Assembly (NCBI RefSeq): GCF_010550605.1
Contig: NZ_JAAGNI010000136.1
Coordinates: 62,001 to 126,000, forward strand
Reading direction: 5' to 3'
Source: Streptomyces sp. SID9727
GTDB taxonomy: Bacteria; Actinomycetota; Actinomycetes; Streptomycetales; Streptomycetaceae
Length of the DNA: 64,000 nt
Part shown: positions 43,399-52,389 of the stretch, piece after piece
Layout of the letters: the number at the start of each line of letters is the position of its first letter
How positions within the stretch are numbered: the first letter of the stretch is position 1
Made by a program: the position numbers and the translations under genes
Notes under the pieces: generated by a model
The model's database searches: none
What the model saw: the letters and a program-made list of their open reading frames with translations, nothing else
Told to the model about the DNA's origin: nothing

Positions 43399-43680
43399 TC
43401 AGACGGTGTCGTAGACGCGCACGTCGGGGTCGGCCTTCAGCAGCGGGGACAGGCCGCCGACGACGTCACGGGTGAACAGCTCGCTGGTCAGGTACGTCTT
43501 GGCGTCGGCCACGCTCCGGAAGCCGTGGAGGACCTGGACGTCCTCGTCGCGGACGAGGAGCTCCTTGCTGAGGGCGCCGGGGGCGGTGTCGAGGAACGGC
43601 TGCTTGTACTTCTCGTACACGCCCGCGGCTGCGGGGCGGTGGGCCGGGTCCACCTGCAGTGTGATCTGAAGATACGCCAT
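43399..43680 (-). CDS. ABM-like ferredoxin-fold small protein
   Basis: The 93-residue protein starts at ATG 43680. AYLQITLQVDP, VYEKYKQPFLD and LLVRDEDVQVLHGFRSVADAKTYL fit the dimeric alpha+beta barrel of antibiotic-biosynthesis-monooxygenase-like proteins. These may be cofactor-free monooxygenases or simple binding proteins. It leads the leftward operon of four genes and has a LysR box about 115 bases upstream. Confidence 0.65.
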   Translation of the reverse strand: MAYLQITLQVDPAHRPAAAGVYEKYKQPFLDTAPGALSKELLVRDEDVQVLHGFRSVADAKTYLTSELFTRDVVGGLSPLLKADPDVRVYDTV

Positions 43681-43793
43681 GGTTATGCCTCACTCGATTG
43701 ACAGGGAGGGGGCGGTGCGGTGAGTCCCGCAACCTGCCTGCCACGTTAGGCATCCCCAGCAAGGTCCGGTAGGGGACCACACTGAATCAAGGT

Positions 43794-43809
43794 ATAAGCG
43801 TCGCGTATG
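43794..43809. promoter_or_regulatory. LysR box 1 (ATAA-N8-TATG)
   Basis: ATAA-N8-TATG, containing the T-N11-A core of LysR operators, lies between the LysR gene and the ABM-like operon. The same spaced pattern recurs at 44785-44800. Confidence 0.5.
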
Positions 43810-43812
43810 GCC

Positions 43813-44706
43813 CTAGTGGCGGGTGGCCGCGAGGCTGTCGGCGAGACGGAGCAGGTCCGGGGCGAGCGGGGAGTCGGTGCTCCAGACCGCTTCGAAGGAG
43901 ATCTGCACCTCGCGGCCCTCGTCGTGCAGGGGGCGGTGGCAGACGTCGGGCGAGGTGAGCTTGGAGCGGGGAACCAACGCCGAGCCCAAGCCGAGTTTCG
44001 TCCAGTCCTCCAGGACCCGGTAGCTGGCGGCCTCACCCGGATAGGTGTTCAGGGGCATCTCGTGCGCCTGGAAGAGTCGCGTGGTGAAGGTGGTCAGGCC
44101 GCAGGTGTCGGGGACGAGGATGAACTGCTCCTTGCCGGCCTCCGTGAGTTCGACGGGGGTCGCCTCCGCCGCGTCGGGAGTGACGACGACGATCGGCTCG
44201 ACGTCGATGACCCGGTGCTCGAAGCGGGGCATCGCGGCCACGGCCGGGATCAGGATGATGTCGAGCTGGCCAGCCAGCAGGCATTCCCGCAGCTCCTGCA
44301 TGTTCGCCTCGCGCAGCACGAGGTCCCGGGGCGCGGGAAGGCCCTGGACCATGCTGAACGCCCTGGCGACCAGGTGCGATCCGATCAGCGGGGAGAGCCC
44401 CATGCGGATCTTCTGCTCACCGGATTCGTTCAGGCGTCGGGCCTCCGCTCCGATGGCATCGAGCGCTGTCAGGGCACGCTCGATCAGCGGCAGGATCCGG
44501 ATGCCGAACGCGGTCTGCGTCACACCGCGCGGCGACCGCTCGAACAGCTTGCCGCCCAGGCGTTCCTCCAGCTTGGCGATCCCGTTCGACAGCGCGGGCT
44601 GCGTGACCCCGTACGCGCGTGCGGCGGCACTGAACGACTTGGTCTCCGCCACCGCCTGCGCATAGCGGAGCCCCTCAAGATTCAGACGGTCTGTTGCCAT
44701 AGCCAC
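43813..44706 (-). CDS. LysR-family regulator of the redox cluster
   Basis: The 297-residue protein starts at ATG 44706. The HTH has LRYAQAVAETKSFSAAARAYGVTQPALSNGIAKLEERLGGKLFERS. The effector domain includes IRMGLSPLIGSHLVARAF and LDIILIPAVAAMPRFEHRVI, as in OxyR-like/LysR substrate-binding folds. Matching ATAA-N8-TATG boxes flank the gene, one before the leftward operon and one before the divergent zinc ADH, so it likely controls both. Confidence 0.9.
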   Translation of the reverse strand: MAMATDRLNLEGLRYAQAVAETKSFSAAARAYGVTQPALSNGIAKLEERLGGKLFERSPRGVTQTAFGIRILPLIERALTALDAIGAEARRLNESGEQKIRMGLSPLIGSHLVARAFSMVQGLPAPRDLVLREANMQELRECLLAGQLDIILIPAVAAMPRFEHRVIDVEPIVVVTPDAAEATPVELTEAGKEQFILVPDTCGLTTFTTRLFQAHEMPLNTYPGEAASYRVLEDWTKLGLGSALVPRSKLTSPDVCHRPLHDEGREVQISFEAVWSTDSPLAPDLLRLADSLAATRH

Positions 44707-44784
44707 GGCTTATCGTTCCATTCACTGATGTCCCCTACCGGGCGGCATTTCCTCTGCCTACGGTGGGGCTCCTACTCATTCAGC

Positions 44785-44800
44785 ATAAACAGCAGCTATG
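44785..44800. promoter_or_regulatory. LysR box 2 (ATAA-N8-TATG)
   Basis: ATAA-N8-TATG ends 29 bases before the zinc ADH start. It shares architecture with the box at 43794 and contains T-N11-A. Confidence 0.5.
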
Positions 44801-44828
44801 AGCATCGCTGTTCGGAACGGAAGGCACC

Positions 44829-45857
44829 ATGTCGGACAGCGCCGTGACCATGGTCGTTACCGAGCCCCGCGGACCCCTGCACCCCATGGGGGCCGAGACG
44901 GTCCCGCCTCCCGCCGGGTGGGTCCGCGTGTCGGTGGTGGCCAGCGGCGTGTGCAACGCCGACATCGGAACGGCCGCCGCCACCGGCGAGGACACCGTCT
45001 TCCCCGTCACCCCCGGCCACGAGGTCGCCGGTGTCATCGCCGAGACCGGTGACCAGGTCGAGGGCTGGGCGGCCGGCGACCGGGTGGCGGTCGGCTGGTT
45101 CGGCGGAAGCTGCGGCCACTGCGTGTACTGCCGGTCGGGCGACGTCGTCCACTGCGCCGAACGCAAGATCCCCGGCCTGTCTTACCCGGGCGGCTGGGCG
45201 CAGAGCATCACCGTGCCCGCCGACGCTCTCGCCCGCATCCCCGACAGCTTCGACCTCGTCGACGCCGCCCCCTTCGGCTGCGCCGGAGTGACGACCTTCA
45301 ACGCGATCCGCAAGGCCGGTATCCGCGCCGGAGGACGGGTCGCCGTCTTCGGCGTCGGCGGCCTGGGCCACCTCGCCGTCCAGTTCGCTGTGAAGCTCGG
45401 CTACGAGACCGTCGCTATCACCCGCGGCCGTGACCGCGAGCACCTCGTCCGTGAGCTCGGTGCCCGCCACTACGTCAACAGCGACGCCCACGCGCCCGGA
45501 GCCGTCCTGAAGGAGTTCGGCGGCGCCGACCTCATCGTCTACACCGCCTCCTCCACCGCCCCCGTGGATGAACTACTCACCGGGCTGCGCACGCATGGGC
45601 AGCTCACCCTCGTCGGCGTCGACGCGGGATCCGTCACCGTCCCGGCGGCCCGGCTGGTCATGAACGGTCATACCCTCACCGGGCACCTGACCGGGAGCCC
45701 GCGCGAGACGGAAGAAGCCATGGCCTTCGCCGTCACCACGGGTGTCCGGTCGATGATCGAGCAGATGCCGCTGAAGAAGGCCGACGACGCCGTCACCCGG
45801 CTGCGCTCCGGCGCTCCCCGCTTCCGCATCGTCCTGGAAACCTCCGACGGCGAGTAG
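44829..45857 (+). CDS. Zinc-dependent alcohol dehydrogenase (MDR family)
   Basis: The 342-residue protein starts at ATG 44829 with CGGAAGG upstream. The catalytic zinc site is visible as SGVCNADIG (near residue 40) and PGHEVAGV (near 64). The structural zinc site has four Cys in SCGHCVYCRSGDVVHC (near 95-110), and the cofactor motif is FGVGGLGHLAV (near 172). It oxidises an alcohol or reduces an aldehyde. It follows the LysR box and lies divergent from LysR. Confidence 0.92.
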   Translation: MSDSAVTMVVTEPRGPLHPMGAETVPPPAGWVRVSVVASGVCNADIGTAAATGEDTVFPVTPGHEVAGVIAETGDQVEGWAAGDRVAVGWFGGSCGHCVYCRSGDVVHCAERKIPGLSYPGGWAQSITVPADALARIPDSFDLVDAAPFGCAGVTTFNAIRKAGIRAGGRVAVFGVGGLGHLAVQFAVKLGYETVAITRGRDREHLVRELGARHYVNSDAHAPGAVLKEFGGADLIVYTASSTAPVDELLTGLRTHGQLTLVGVDAGSVTVPAARLVMNGHTLTGHLTGSPRETEEAMAFAVTTGVRSMIEQMPLKKADDAVTRLRSGAPRFRIVLETSDGE

Positions 45858-45979
45858 CGGGCCCCCTCGCCACGCCGCGCGCCCCGGCCACGCGGCGGGC
45901 GGTACTCCACCCTGTCTTCCACCCGATGCCGCGACCACCGACGACTACGGGGGTTCAGCCTGCTCAGAATGGAGCCACA

Positions 45980-47086
45980 ATGTCCCACCAGGAAGCCCAC
46001 GACGTCATCGTGATCGGCGCCGGCGCCTCCGGACTCGCCTCAGCCGACGCTCTGCACACCGCCAGCCGCGACGTCGTTGTCCTGGAGGCCCGCGACCGCG
46101 TCGGCGGACGCCTGCTCTCCACCCCTGTCGAGTACCCGGGGCGGGCGCTCGACTTGGGAGCCACCTGGTTCTGGGACGGCGAGGATCGCGTACGGAACCT
46201 GGCTGCCCGCAGCGGCCTCGCCATCTTCGAGCAGCACCTCGCCGGCGACACGATGCTCCAGGAGGCGACCGGCATCCGCCGCCTCACCGGCAACCTGATC
46301 GGCGCCCCCTCCCGCCGCTTCGCCACCGGGGCACAGAGCATCGCCGCCACCCTCGCCGCCGCGCTGCCCACCGAAGCTCTTCGGCTGGACACGCCCGTCA
46401 CCGCCATCCACCCGGCCGGTCAGGGCGGCCTCGACGTGCTCACCCCGGCCGGCACCCTTCATGCCAGGCACGTCGTCCTGGCCGTCCCTCCGGCCCTGGC
46501 CCTGGAGCGCATCGACTTCCACGATGCCCTCCCCGCCGACCTCGTGCACCTGGCCCGGGCCACCCCCGTGTGGATGGGTGCTGCCGTCAAGGTCGTTGCC
46601 CACTACCCGGACGCGTTCTGGCGCCAGGAGGGGCTCGCAGGTGCGGCGTTCAGCAGGACCGGCCCGCTCCAGGAGATCCACGACATGTCCGGGCCCGACG
46701 GCAAGCCCGCCGCGTTGTTCGGCTTCGCCCACGCACGCACCGTCCGCCCCGGCTTCGAGCAGGACGCCATCACTCAGCTCGCCCGGCTCTTCGGCCCGCC
46801 CGCCGGAGCCCCGGTGGCCCTGCATGTGCAGAACTGGAGCACCGAGCGGTGGACCGCCCCGTCGACCGTGCAGCGCCTCGCCGACTACTCACTCTTCAGC
46901 CATCGTCTCTACCAGCGCCCGGCCCTCGACGGTCGGCTGCACTGGGCGACGACCGAGACGGCTACCAGCCATGCCGGGCACATCGAAGGCGCCCTCGCCT
47001 CCGGAGAACGCGCGGCGCGTGCCATCCTCGCCGCGTCCGCCGACGTGAAAGGGACCACCCAGTACGTCACAGCCCCCAGCAGATAG
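45980..47086 (+). CDS. Flavin-containing amine oxidase-like protein
   Basis: The 368-residue protein starts at ATG 45980 behind GGAG. VIVIGAGASGLASAD and VVLEARDRVGGR (residues 9-45) are the FAD motif of the amine oxidase family, and the C-terminal HAGHIEGALASGERAARAI is its closing motif. It is shorter than typical monoamine oxidases (about 450), so the substrate domain is reduced. It probably oxidises an amine or related C-H bond; the substrate is unknown. Confidence 0.85.
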   Translation: MSHQEAHDVIVIGAGASGLASADALHTASRDVVVLEARDRVGGRLLSTPVEYPGRALDLGATWFWDGEDRVRNLAARSGLAIFEQHLAGDTMLQEATGIRRLTGNLIGAPSRRFATGAQSIAATLAAALPTEALRLDTPVTAIHPAGQGGLDVLTPAGTLHARHVVLAVPPALALERIDFHDALPADLVHLARATPVWMGAAVKVVAHYPDAFWRQEGLAGAAFSRTGPLQEIHDMSGPDGKPAALFGFAHARTVRPGFEQDAITQLARLFGPPAGAPVALHVQNWSTERWTAPSTVQRLADYSLFSHRLYQRPALDGRLHWATTETATSHAGHIEGALASGERAARAILAASADVKGTTQYVTAPSR

Positions 47087-47168
47087 GCCACCGGCCTGAC
47101 GCCGTACGAAACCGCGCCCGGCCGCAAGCTCCCGTCCGGGGCCGGCGGGCTCACACATGAGGAGAGAG

Positions 47169-48434
47169 ATGACCAACGCCGCACCCGCCGCAACGCCGGG
47201 ACTCATATCCGATCCCGTCCACGCCCAGCGGCGGATCCTGCGCGTCCTGGTCGCCTCCCAAATCCTCAGCGGCGCGGGGCTCGCCGCCGGCGTCACCGTC
47301 GGCGCCCTCCTCGCCCAGGACATGCTCGGCACCACCAGCCTCGCCGGACTGCCCAGCGCCCTGTTCACCGCCGGCTCCGCCCTCACCGCCGTCACCGTCG
47401 GCCGCATCTCCCAAGCCCGCGGCCGCCGCCCCGGGCTCGCCGCCGGCTACCTCACCGGCGCCGCCGGCTCTGCTGGCGTCATCACCGCCGCCGTCCTCGA
47501 CAATCCCGTCCTGCTGTTCCTCGCCCTGTTCGTCTACGGCGCCGGCACCGCCACCAACCTCCAGGCCCGCTACGCCGGAGCCGACCTCGCCCCACCCGGA
47601 CACCGCGCCCGCGCGGTGTCCACCGTCCTGGTCGCCACCACCCTCGGCGGCGTCGCCGGACCCAACCTCGCCGCCCCCGCAGGCACCCTCGCCGAATCCC
47701 TCGGCATACCCCACCTCGCCGGACTCTTCGTCATCTCCGGCGCCGCCTACGCACTGGCCGCCCTCGTCCTCGCCCTCTGGCTGCGCCCCGACCCGCTGCT
47801 CCTGGCCCGAACCGTCGCCCAGGACAAGGAATCCGACCTTGCAGCCAACCCGGCCGCCGCCGATACCGCCGACACCAGCGAGAGCCGCGGAGGCGTCACC
47901 CTCGGTGCGCTCGTCATGATCCTCACCCAGCTCGTCATGGTCGCGATCATGACGATGACACCGGTCCACATGCACGACCACGGCCACTCCACCGCCGCAT
48001 CCGGCCTCGTCATCGGCATCCACATCGGCGCCATGTACCTGCCCTCACCCCTCACCGGCTGGCTCGTCGACCGCTACGGCCGCATGAAGATCGCCGCCGC
48101 ATCGGGTGCCACCCTGCTGGCCGCCGGCATCCTCGCCGCCGCCGCGCCCAGCGGCTCCGTCGCGCTCCTCGCGCTCGCCCTGGCCCTGCTCGGCCTCGGC
48201 TGGAACTTCGGGCTCGTATCCGGCACCTCGATCATCACCGACACCGTGCCACTTGCAACCCGGGCCAAGACCCAGGGACTGGTCGACGTCTCCATCGCCA
48301 TCGCCGGCGCCACCGGCGGCATGGCCTCCGGCATCATGGTCGCCGCCACCAGCTACCCCACCCTCGCGCTGACCGGCGGCATCCTCTCCCTCGCCCTCCT
48401 GCCCGCCGTCGCCGCCACCGCCTACCACCGATGA
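47169..48434 (+). CDS. MFS transporter
   Basis: I choose ATG 47169, preceded by GAGGAGAGAG, over ATG 47157. The 421-residue product has about twelve hydrophobic segments, with LVDRYGRMKIAAASGA (motif A-like) in the second half and GLGWNFGLVSGTSIITDTVPLATRAKTQG typical of a drug/metabolite exporter subgroup. It overlaps the next gene by four bases (ATGA), so a TetR gene was translationally coupled to it. Confidence 0.82.
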   Translation: MTNAAPAATPGLISDPVHAQRRILRVLVASQILSGAGLAAGVTVGALLAQDMLGTTSLAGLPSALFTAGSALTAVTVGRISQARGRRPGLAAGYLTGAAGSAGVITAAVLDNPVLLFLALFVYGAGTATNLQARYAGADLAPPGHRARAVSTVLVATTLGGVAGPNLAAPAGTLAESLGIPHLAGLFVISGAAYALAALVLALWLRPDPLLLARTVAQDKESDLAANPAAADTADTSESRGGVTLGALVMILTQLVMVAIMTMTPVHMHDHGHSTAASGLVIGIHIGAMYLPSPLTGWLVDRYGRMKIAAASGATLLAAGILAAAAPSGSVALLALALALLGLGWNFGLVSGTSIITDTVPLATRAKTQGLVDVSIAIAGATGGMASGIMVAATSYPTLALTGGILSLALLPAVAATAYHR

Positions 48435-49107
48435 ACCCTGACATCCCCGCGCCGGACATAACCGTCGAGGGCACCGGGCTGCTCTGTGTCGCCCTCCTGC
48501 TCCGCCTGCGCAAAGAGATCGACGCCGCCGCGCCCGGCACCGTCGTGGGTCACCCTGATCGAGGAAGGCGGCTACGAGGCGTTCACCATCGCCGCCCTGT
48601 GCGAGAAGGCCCAGGTGCCGCCCCGTGCACTGTATGACCGCACCTCCAGCAAGGACGCCCTCTTCCTCGCCGTCTACGAACACGGCATCGCCCGCATCGC
48701 CGCCGGCCATCGCGTCCTGACGGCGCCGGACCCCTGGCGCAATCTGGCGACCGACCAGCTGATTACGGCGGTGGTCACGGAGCTCACCGCCCTGTTCCGC
48801 CAGCATGCCGCGTTCCTCAAACCCGTCGTGCTGCTCTCCGGCGCCCATCCCGAGGTCCTCCGCCGCGGCCGTGCTCACGTCCAGGCCCACGGCGACGCCT
48901 TCACCGCCCGACTGCTCACCATCCGACCACATCCCCCACCCGGACCCGGAAGCCGCCGTACGGCAGTACTTCGCCACGGTCTTCTCCGCCTGCGTCGTTC
49001 CGCGCACCGCACACGGCCCCGACTTCGCCACCGAACCCGTGGACCACGACGCCTTCACCACCTACCTCGCCCTGAGCGTCACCCGCACCCTCTTAGCCGA
49101 CTCCTGA
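48431..49107 (+). pseudogene. TetR-family regulator, frameshifted
   Basis: The TetR helix-turn-helix is clear: VTLIEEGGYEAFTIAALCEK, then AQVPPRALYDRTSSKDALFLAVYEH. The frame changes twice. One shift lies near 48540, between a start region and the HTH. The other is at CC 48923-48924, after which the true C-terminus (DHIPHPDPEAAVRQYFATVF, ending LADS at 49107) is one frame over. Removing one C there rejoins it. It would have controlled the MFS gene. Either it is inactivated or the sequence has indel errors. Confidence 0.7.
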
Positions 49108-49141
49108 AGCCTCCGACTGGCGACAAACTGGCATCGGGGAC

Positions 49142-49430
49142 GTGACCACAGCGGACTCCTCTCCATCAGCATGCCGGTTCCTTCACCGTAGGCGGCTCCC
49201 TGCAGACCTCGACCTGCCCCCCTACCGCTCCATGGACAAGAGTGCCGAGGGCGCTCCGATGGGCCACAAGTTCCTCGGCGTCGTCGAGGAGACCGGCTCG
49301 CAGGTCCGCGGCCTCAAGCGCGGCGACTTCGTCGTCTCGCCGTTCGCGTTCGCCGATAACACCTGCGCGATCTGCCGCGACGGCTTCCACACCGCCTGCC
49401 CAAACGGCGGCTGGTACGGCGTAGACCAGA
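49142..49430 (+). pseudogene. Zinc ADH N-terminal fragment at the right junction
   Basis: From about 49210 the frame reads MDKSAEGAPMGHKFLGVVEE and DFVVSPFAFADNTCAICRDG, then HTACPNGGWYG: the GroES-like domain of a threonine dehydrogenase-type zinc ADH. The N-terminal catalytic Cys region and the whole cofactor domain are missing. It stops matching at about 49430, where element sequence resumes. It is a scar at the right end of the insert. Confidence 0.75.
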
Positions 49431-49513
49431 GGTCGTCCGAGCCCGAGGACCTCACCGAACTGCTCCGAGCCGCCACCGGGGCCGACCGGCCGACAGAGAA
49501 TCCCTTCTTCTGA
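49431..49513 (+). pseudogene. 3' stub of an element gene
   Basis: The last 27 codons of the junction frame (EDLTELLRAATGADRPTE, then NPFF and stop) have a natural-looking C-terminus unlike the ADH fragment before it. It may be the other end of the gene whose start is at 15188. This is inference from position only. Confidence 0.3.
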
Positions 49514-49520
49514 CCGCCCA

Positions 49521-49544
49521 GGTGCCCTGCTGCGGCGGGGCACC
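49521..49544 (+). terminator. Hairpin after the right junction
   Basis: GGTGCCC (49521-49527) pairs with GGGCACC (49538-49544) across a 10-base loop, just after the stop at 49513. It probably ends the upstream transcription unit. Confidence 0.5.
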
Positions 49545-49582
49545 CGGCTGATCGCCACCGTGCGGTCTCTACCAGCGATTCT

Positions 49583-49616
49583 CGGCCGGACCAAACCCCG
49601 GATTTGCCGGACGCTC
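49583..49616 (+). promoter_or_regulatory. Shared element motif, copy 3
   Basis: CGGCCGGACCAAACC at 49583 with CCGGACGCTC at 49607, the same 24-base offset as the other copies. It is 89 bases before the gene at 49672. Confidence 0.6.
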
Positions 49617-49671
49617 TGCCCACTGGCCCACCTCCAACGGGTCCTTCGCTCTCTCTGCCCCGGAGAATTCC

Positions 49672-50397
49672 GTGCCTACCTCGATCACCATCACGTCCGA
49701 GTTCAGCGGCAGCGTCGTTGCCAAGGGCGCTACCGATGACCTCTCCGCACAGCTCCTCCGCCACGCCGGTTTCAAGCAGATCGACGACTGGCATGGCCGA
49801 CGCCATCGCCTTCCCACCACCACTCCGCTCGCCGAGCAGGTCGCCATCGCCACCCATGCGGCCGAGATGCTTCGAGCCGCTCGCTATGACGTCACCCTTC
49901 CGCCCTCTCTCGACACCGCCCGGATGAGCCCTCCGGTGCATGCCCTCGGGTCCTACGCCGCAGGAGCCGAACTTCTCGGCATCACGGACCAGATCCGTGC
50001 GGCCGAAGACGGGGCCAGCCTTCAGCGCGCAGTTGACCACCTCCTTCACTCCGAGCACGGTGCTCTGGAGCGGCTCCGGGAGGCCCTGGAAGCGGCTGGA
50101 GAACAGGTCAACGACTTGGACGACGACGCGTATGCGCTCGCTGACCGGTTCGGCTTCGCCTCGGAGTTCGTCAGCTCAGCCCAGTCTGAACTTGTCGATT
50201 CCGAGGCCGAACTACGCCGCGTCGGCACCGCTTCGACGAGTTACGCCGCAGCACGGACCGTCCGTGATCACCGTGGTGCCGCTCTGGCCACTTCTCCTGC
50301 GGCGGACCAGGCCAAGGTCTCCTCGGCGTCCAGTTCCCAGCCGGCGCCTTTGAGCACCACGGGTCACCCGCCGCGCGCCTCAACCCCCCAACGGTGA
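49672..50397 (+). CDS. Element-specific protein sharing a domain with the 14398 gene
   Basis: The 241-residue protein starts at GTG 49672 behind CGGAGA. Residues 1-80 (SVVAKGATDDLSAQLLRHAG, then EMLRAARYDVTLPPSL) align with each repeat of the 14398 product. A helical middle includes LGITDQIRAAEDGASLQRAV and LERLREALEAAGEQVNDLDD. The last 50 residues are a disordered tail with AAARTVRDHRG, ending TPQR. Function is unknown. It starts a run that continues into the coupling-protein genes. Confidence 0.6.
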   Translation: MPTSITITSEFSGSVVAKGATDDLSAQLLRHAGFKQIDDWHGRRHRLPTTTPLAEQVAIATHAAEMLRAARYDVTLPPSLDTARMSPPVHALGSYAAGAELLGITDQIRAAEDGASLQRAVDHLLHSEHGALERLREALEAAGEQVNDLDDDAYALADRFGFASEFVSSAQSELVDSEAELRRVGTASTSYAAARTVRDHRGAALATSPAADQAKVSSASSSQPAPLSTTGHPPRASTPQR

Positions 50398-50600
50398 CCC
50401 CGGCCGCGCTCTTCGCCGTCGGCAACCAGTACGTCGCGCCGCCCACGCTCGACTCACCACCGCAGCGCCTCCTCCGCGCCTCATCCTGCCGGCCGGCCCC
50501 GCTGAAACGTTCCGCTTCGGCCTTGCAGGAGGACCCCCATGTGCTGCACGAGAGCCGAGCGCGCCCCGCCCCCGCCCGCTCGCACACCTAAGGAACCGCC

Positions 50601-51041
50601 GTGCCATCCCAGCGCACCAGCGCGCCCTCGACCACCACTGGGTCGGACGCGCTCCTCTACCTCCTGTTCGGCATCCTCGGCGCCGCCATGGCTTTCGCCT
50701 CCCTCGCCTGGCTGACCGGAAATCTCACCAACACCGCTGTCGGGAATGGGACATGGGCCCCCTTCCGCGCCACGGACGCGCTGCTGCACCCGGAGGTGCT
50801 GTGGCCGACCTTGAGCACCAACATGCTGATGGTCGGTGCCCGCGTCGTCCCCGGCCTGTTCACCGTGGCCCTGATCCTCACCGCTGCGGTGCTGTGGATG
50901 CGCTGGCGTGCCGGGTCCAAGTCCGGCCTCGCCCGCAAAGCGGACCTGGCGCCGCTGCTGGACAAGGAGATCGTCGACAAAGCGAAGAGCCTGCGCCCGA
51001 GCCTGAGCGGCCGGGAGAGTAAAAGAGGTCCTGCCCGCTGA
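50601..51041 (+). CDS. Membrane (N-terminal) part of VirD4-type coupling protein
   Basis: GTG 50601 opens a 146-residue product with two transmembrane helices (about 19-40 and 78-100) and a basic end containing KAKSLRPSLSGRESKR. In related elements this region continues directly into the ATPase domain in one protein. Here the frame ends at 51041. The ATPase frame begins one base over, at AAA-AGA (51021-51026). If not a sequencing error, the membrane anchor and ATPase are made either as separate chains or through +1 frameshifting. Confidence 0.7.
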   Translation: MPSQRTSAPSTTTGSDALLYLLFGILGAAMAFASLAWLTGNLTNTAVGNGTWAPFRATDALLHPEVLWPTLSTNMLMVGARVVPGLFTVALILTAAVLWMRWRAGSKSGLARKADLAPLLDKEIVDKAKSLRPSLSGRESKRGPAR

Positions 51042-52389
51042 CCGCGGCATCCTGCTCGGCACCCTGGATCCCAGTCGTGCGGAGGTCCGCGCGTCCTGGG
51101 AGGACGTGATCGTCGCGATCATGGCCCCGCGTTCCGGCAAGACGTCCGGGCTGGCGATACCCGCGATCCTCTCGGCACCGGGTCCAGTCCTGCTCACCAG
51201 TAACAAGGCCGCGAACGACGCCTTCACCACAACGGTGGACGCCCGCGCCGAGGTCGGCACGATCTGGACCCTCGATCCTCAGCAGATCGCCCACCACCCG
51301 CGCGAGATGTGGTGGGACATCCTCGCTGACGCCCGCGATCTCGCCGGGGCGAAGAGGTTGGCGCGGCACTTCGTCACCGCGAGTGTGGACGAGTCCAGCG
51401 GCTCCGACTTCTGGTCGACCGCCGCGAGTAACACCCTCGGCGCCCTCTTCCTCGCCGCCGCGTCCCACCGACGGCCGATCACCGATGTCCTGGCCTGGCT
51501 CGCGATGCCGGCCGACCGCACCCCAGTGGACCTGCTCACCGACGCCGGCCATCATGCCGTCGCCGCCCAGCTCCAGGGCACCGTCTCCGGCGCGACCGAA
51601 ACCCGCGACGGAATCTATGAGACCGCGAGGCAGTACGCGAGCTGCCTGCTCGACCCGGACGTCGCCGCCTGGGTCACCCCGAACGATGACCTCCCCGAGT
51701 TCCAGCCGTTCGCCTTCGCCACGTCCCGCGACACCCTGTACCTGCTGAGCAAGGACGGCGGCGGCAGTGCGTCCGCGATCATCGCGGCGGCGGCCGACGC
51801 CGTGATGCGCGCGGCAGTGATCGTCGCCGAGCGCTCCGGCGGACGGCTCGACCCGCCCGCCCTGTGTGTCCTCGACGAGGCGGCGAACGTGTGCCGCATC
51901 AGCGACCTCCCCGACCTGTACTCGCACCTGGGCAGCCGGGGCGTCATCCCGATGACGATTCTGCAGTCCTACCGTCAGGGCCAGCGGTGCTGGGGCGAGG
52001 CGGGTATGGACGCCCTGTACTCCGCCGCCACCATCAAGATCATCGGATCGGGCATCGACGACGCGGACTTCGCAGACCGGCTCAGCCGTCAGGTGGGCGA
52101 CCACGACGTCCAGACCACCTCGGTGTCGACGAGCGAGGGCGGCAAGTCCACTTCGGTGAGCATGCGCACCGAGCGGATCCTGCCGCCGGACGCCATCCGC
52201 GCCCTGCCCAAGGGCAAGGTGCTGCTGCTGGCCACCGGCATCCGGGTCGCCATGCTCAACCTCAAGCCCTGGTACAAGGAGCCCTCCGCCAAGGTGGTCG
52301 GCCCGGCTTCCGCTCGCGCCACGAAGGCGATCACCGAGCGTGCCCTCGCGAAGAGCATCGGCCAGGATGATCTTGGGCTGTCGGCATGA
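51006..52389 (+). CDS. VirD4/TraG-type conjugative coupling ATPase
   Basis: The frame is open from 51007. The first ATG is 51106, but homology-like sequence starts earlier (ADRGILLGTLDPSRAEVRAS), with GTG 51091 possible; this supports a lost join with the preceding frame. Walker A is APRSGKTSGLAIPAIL, Walker B LCVLDEAANVCRI; GSRGVIPMTILQSYRQG and the PPDAIRALPKGKVLLLATG ending are typical of actinobacterial VirD4 proteins. It would select DNA and protein substrates and deliver them to the transfer channel. The next gene overlaps its stop by four bases. Confidence 0.85.
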
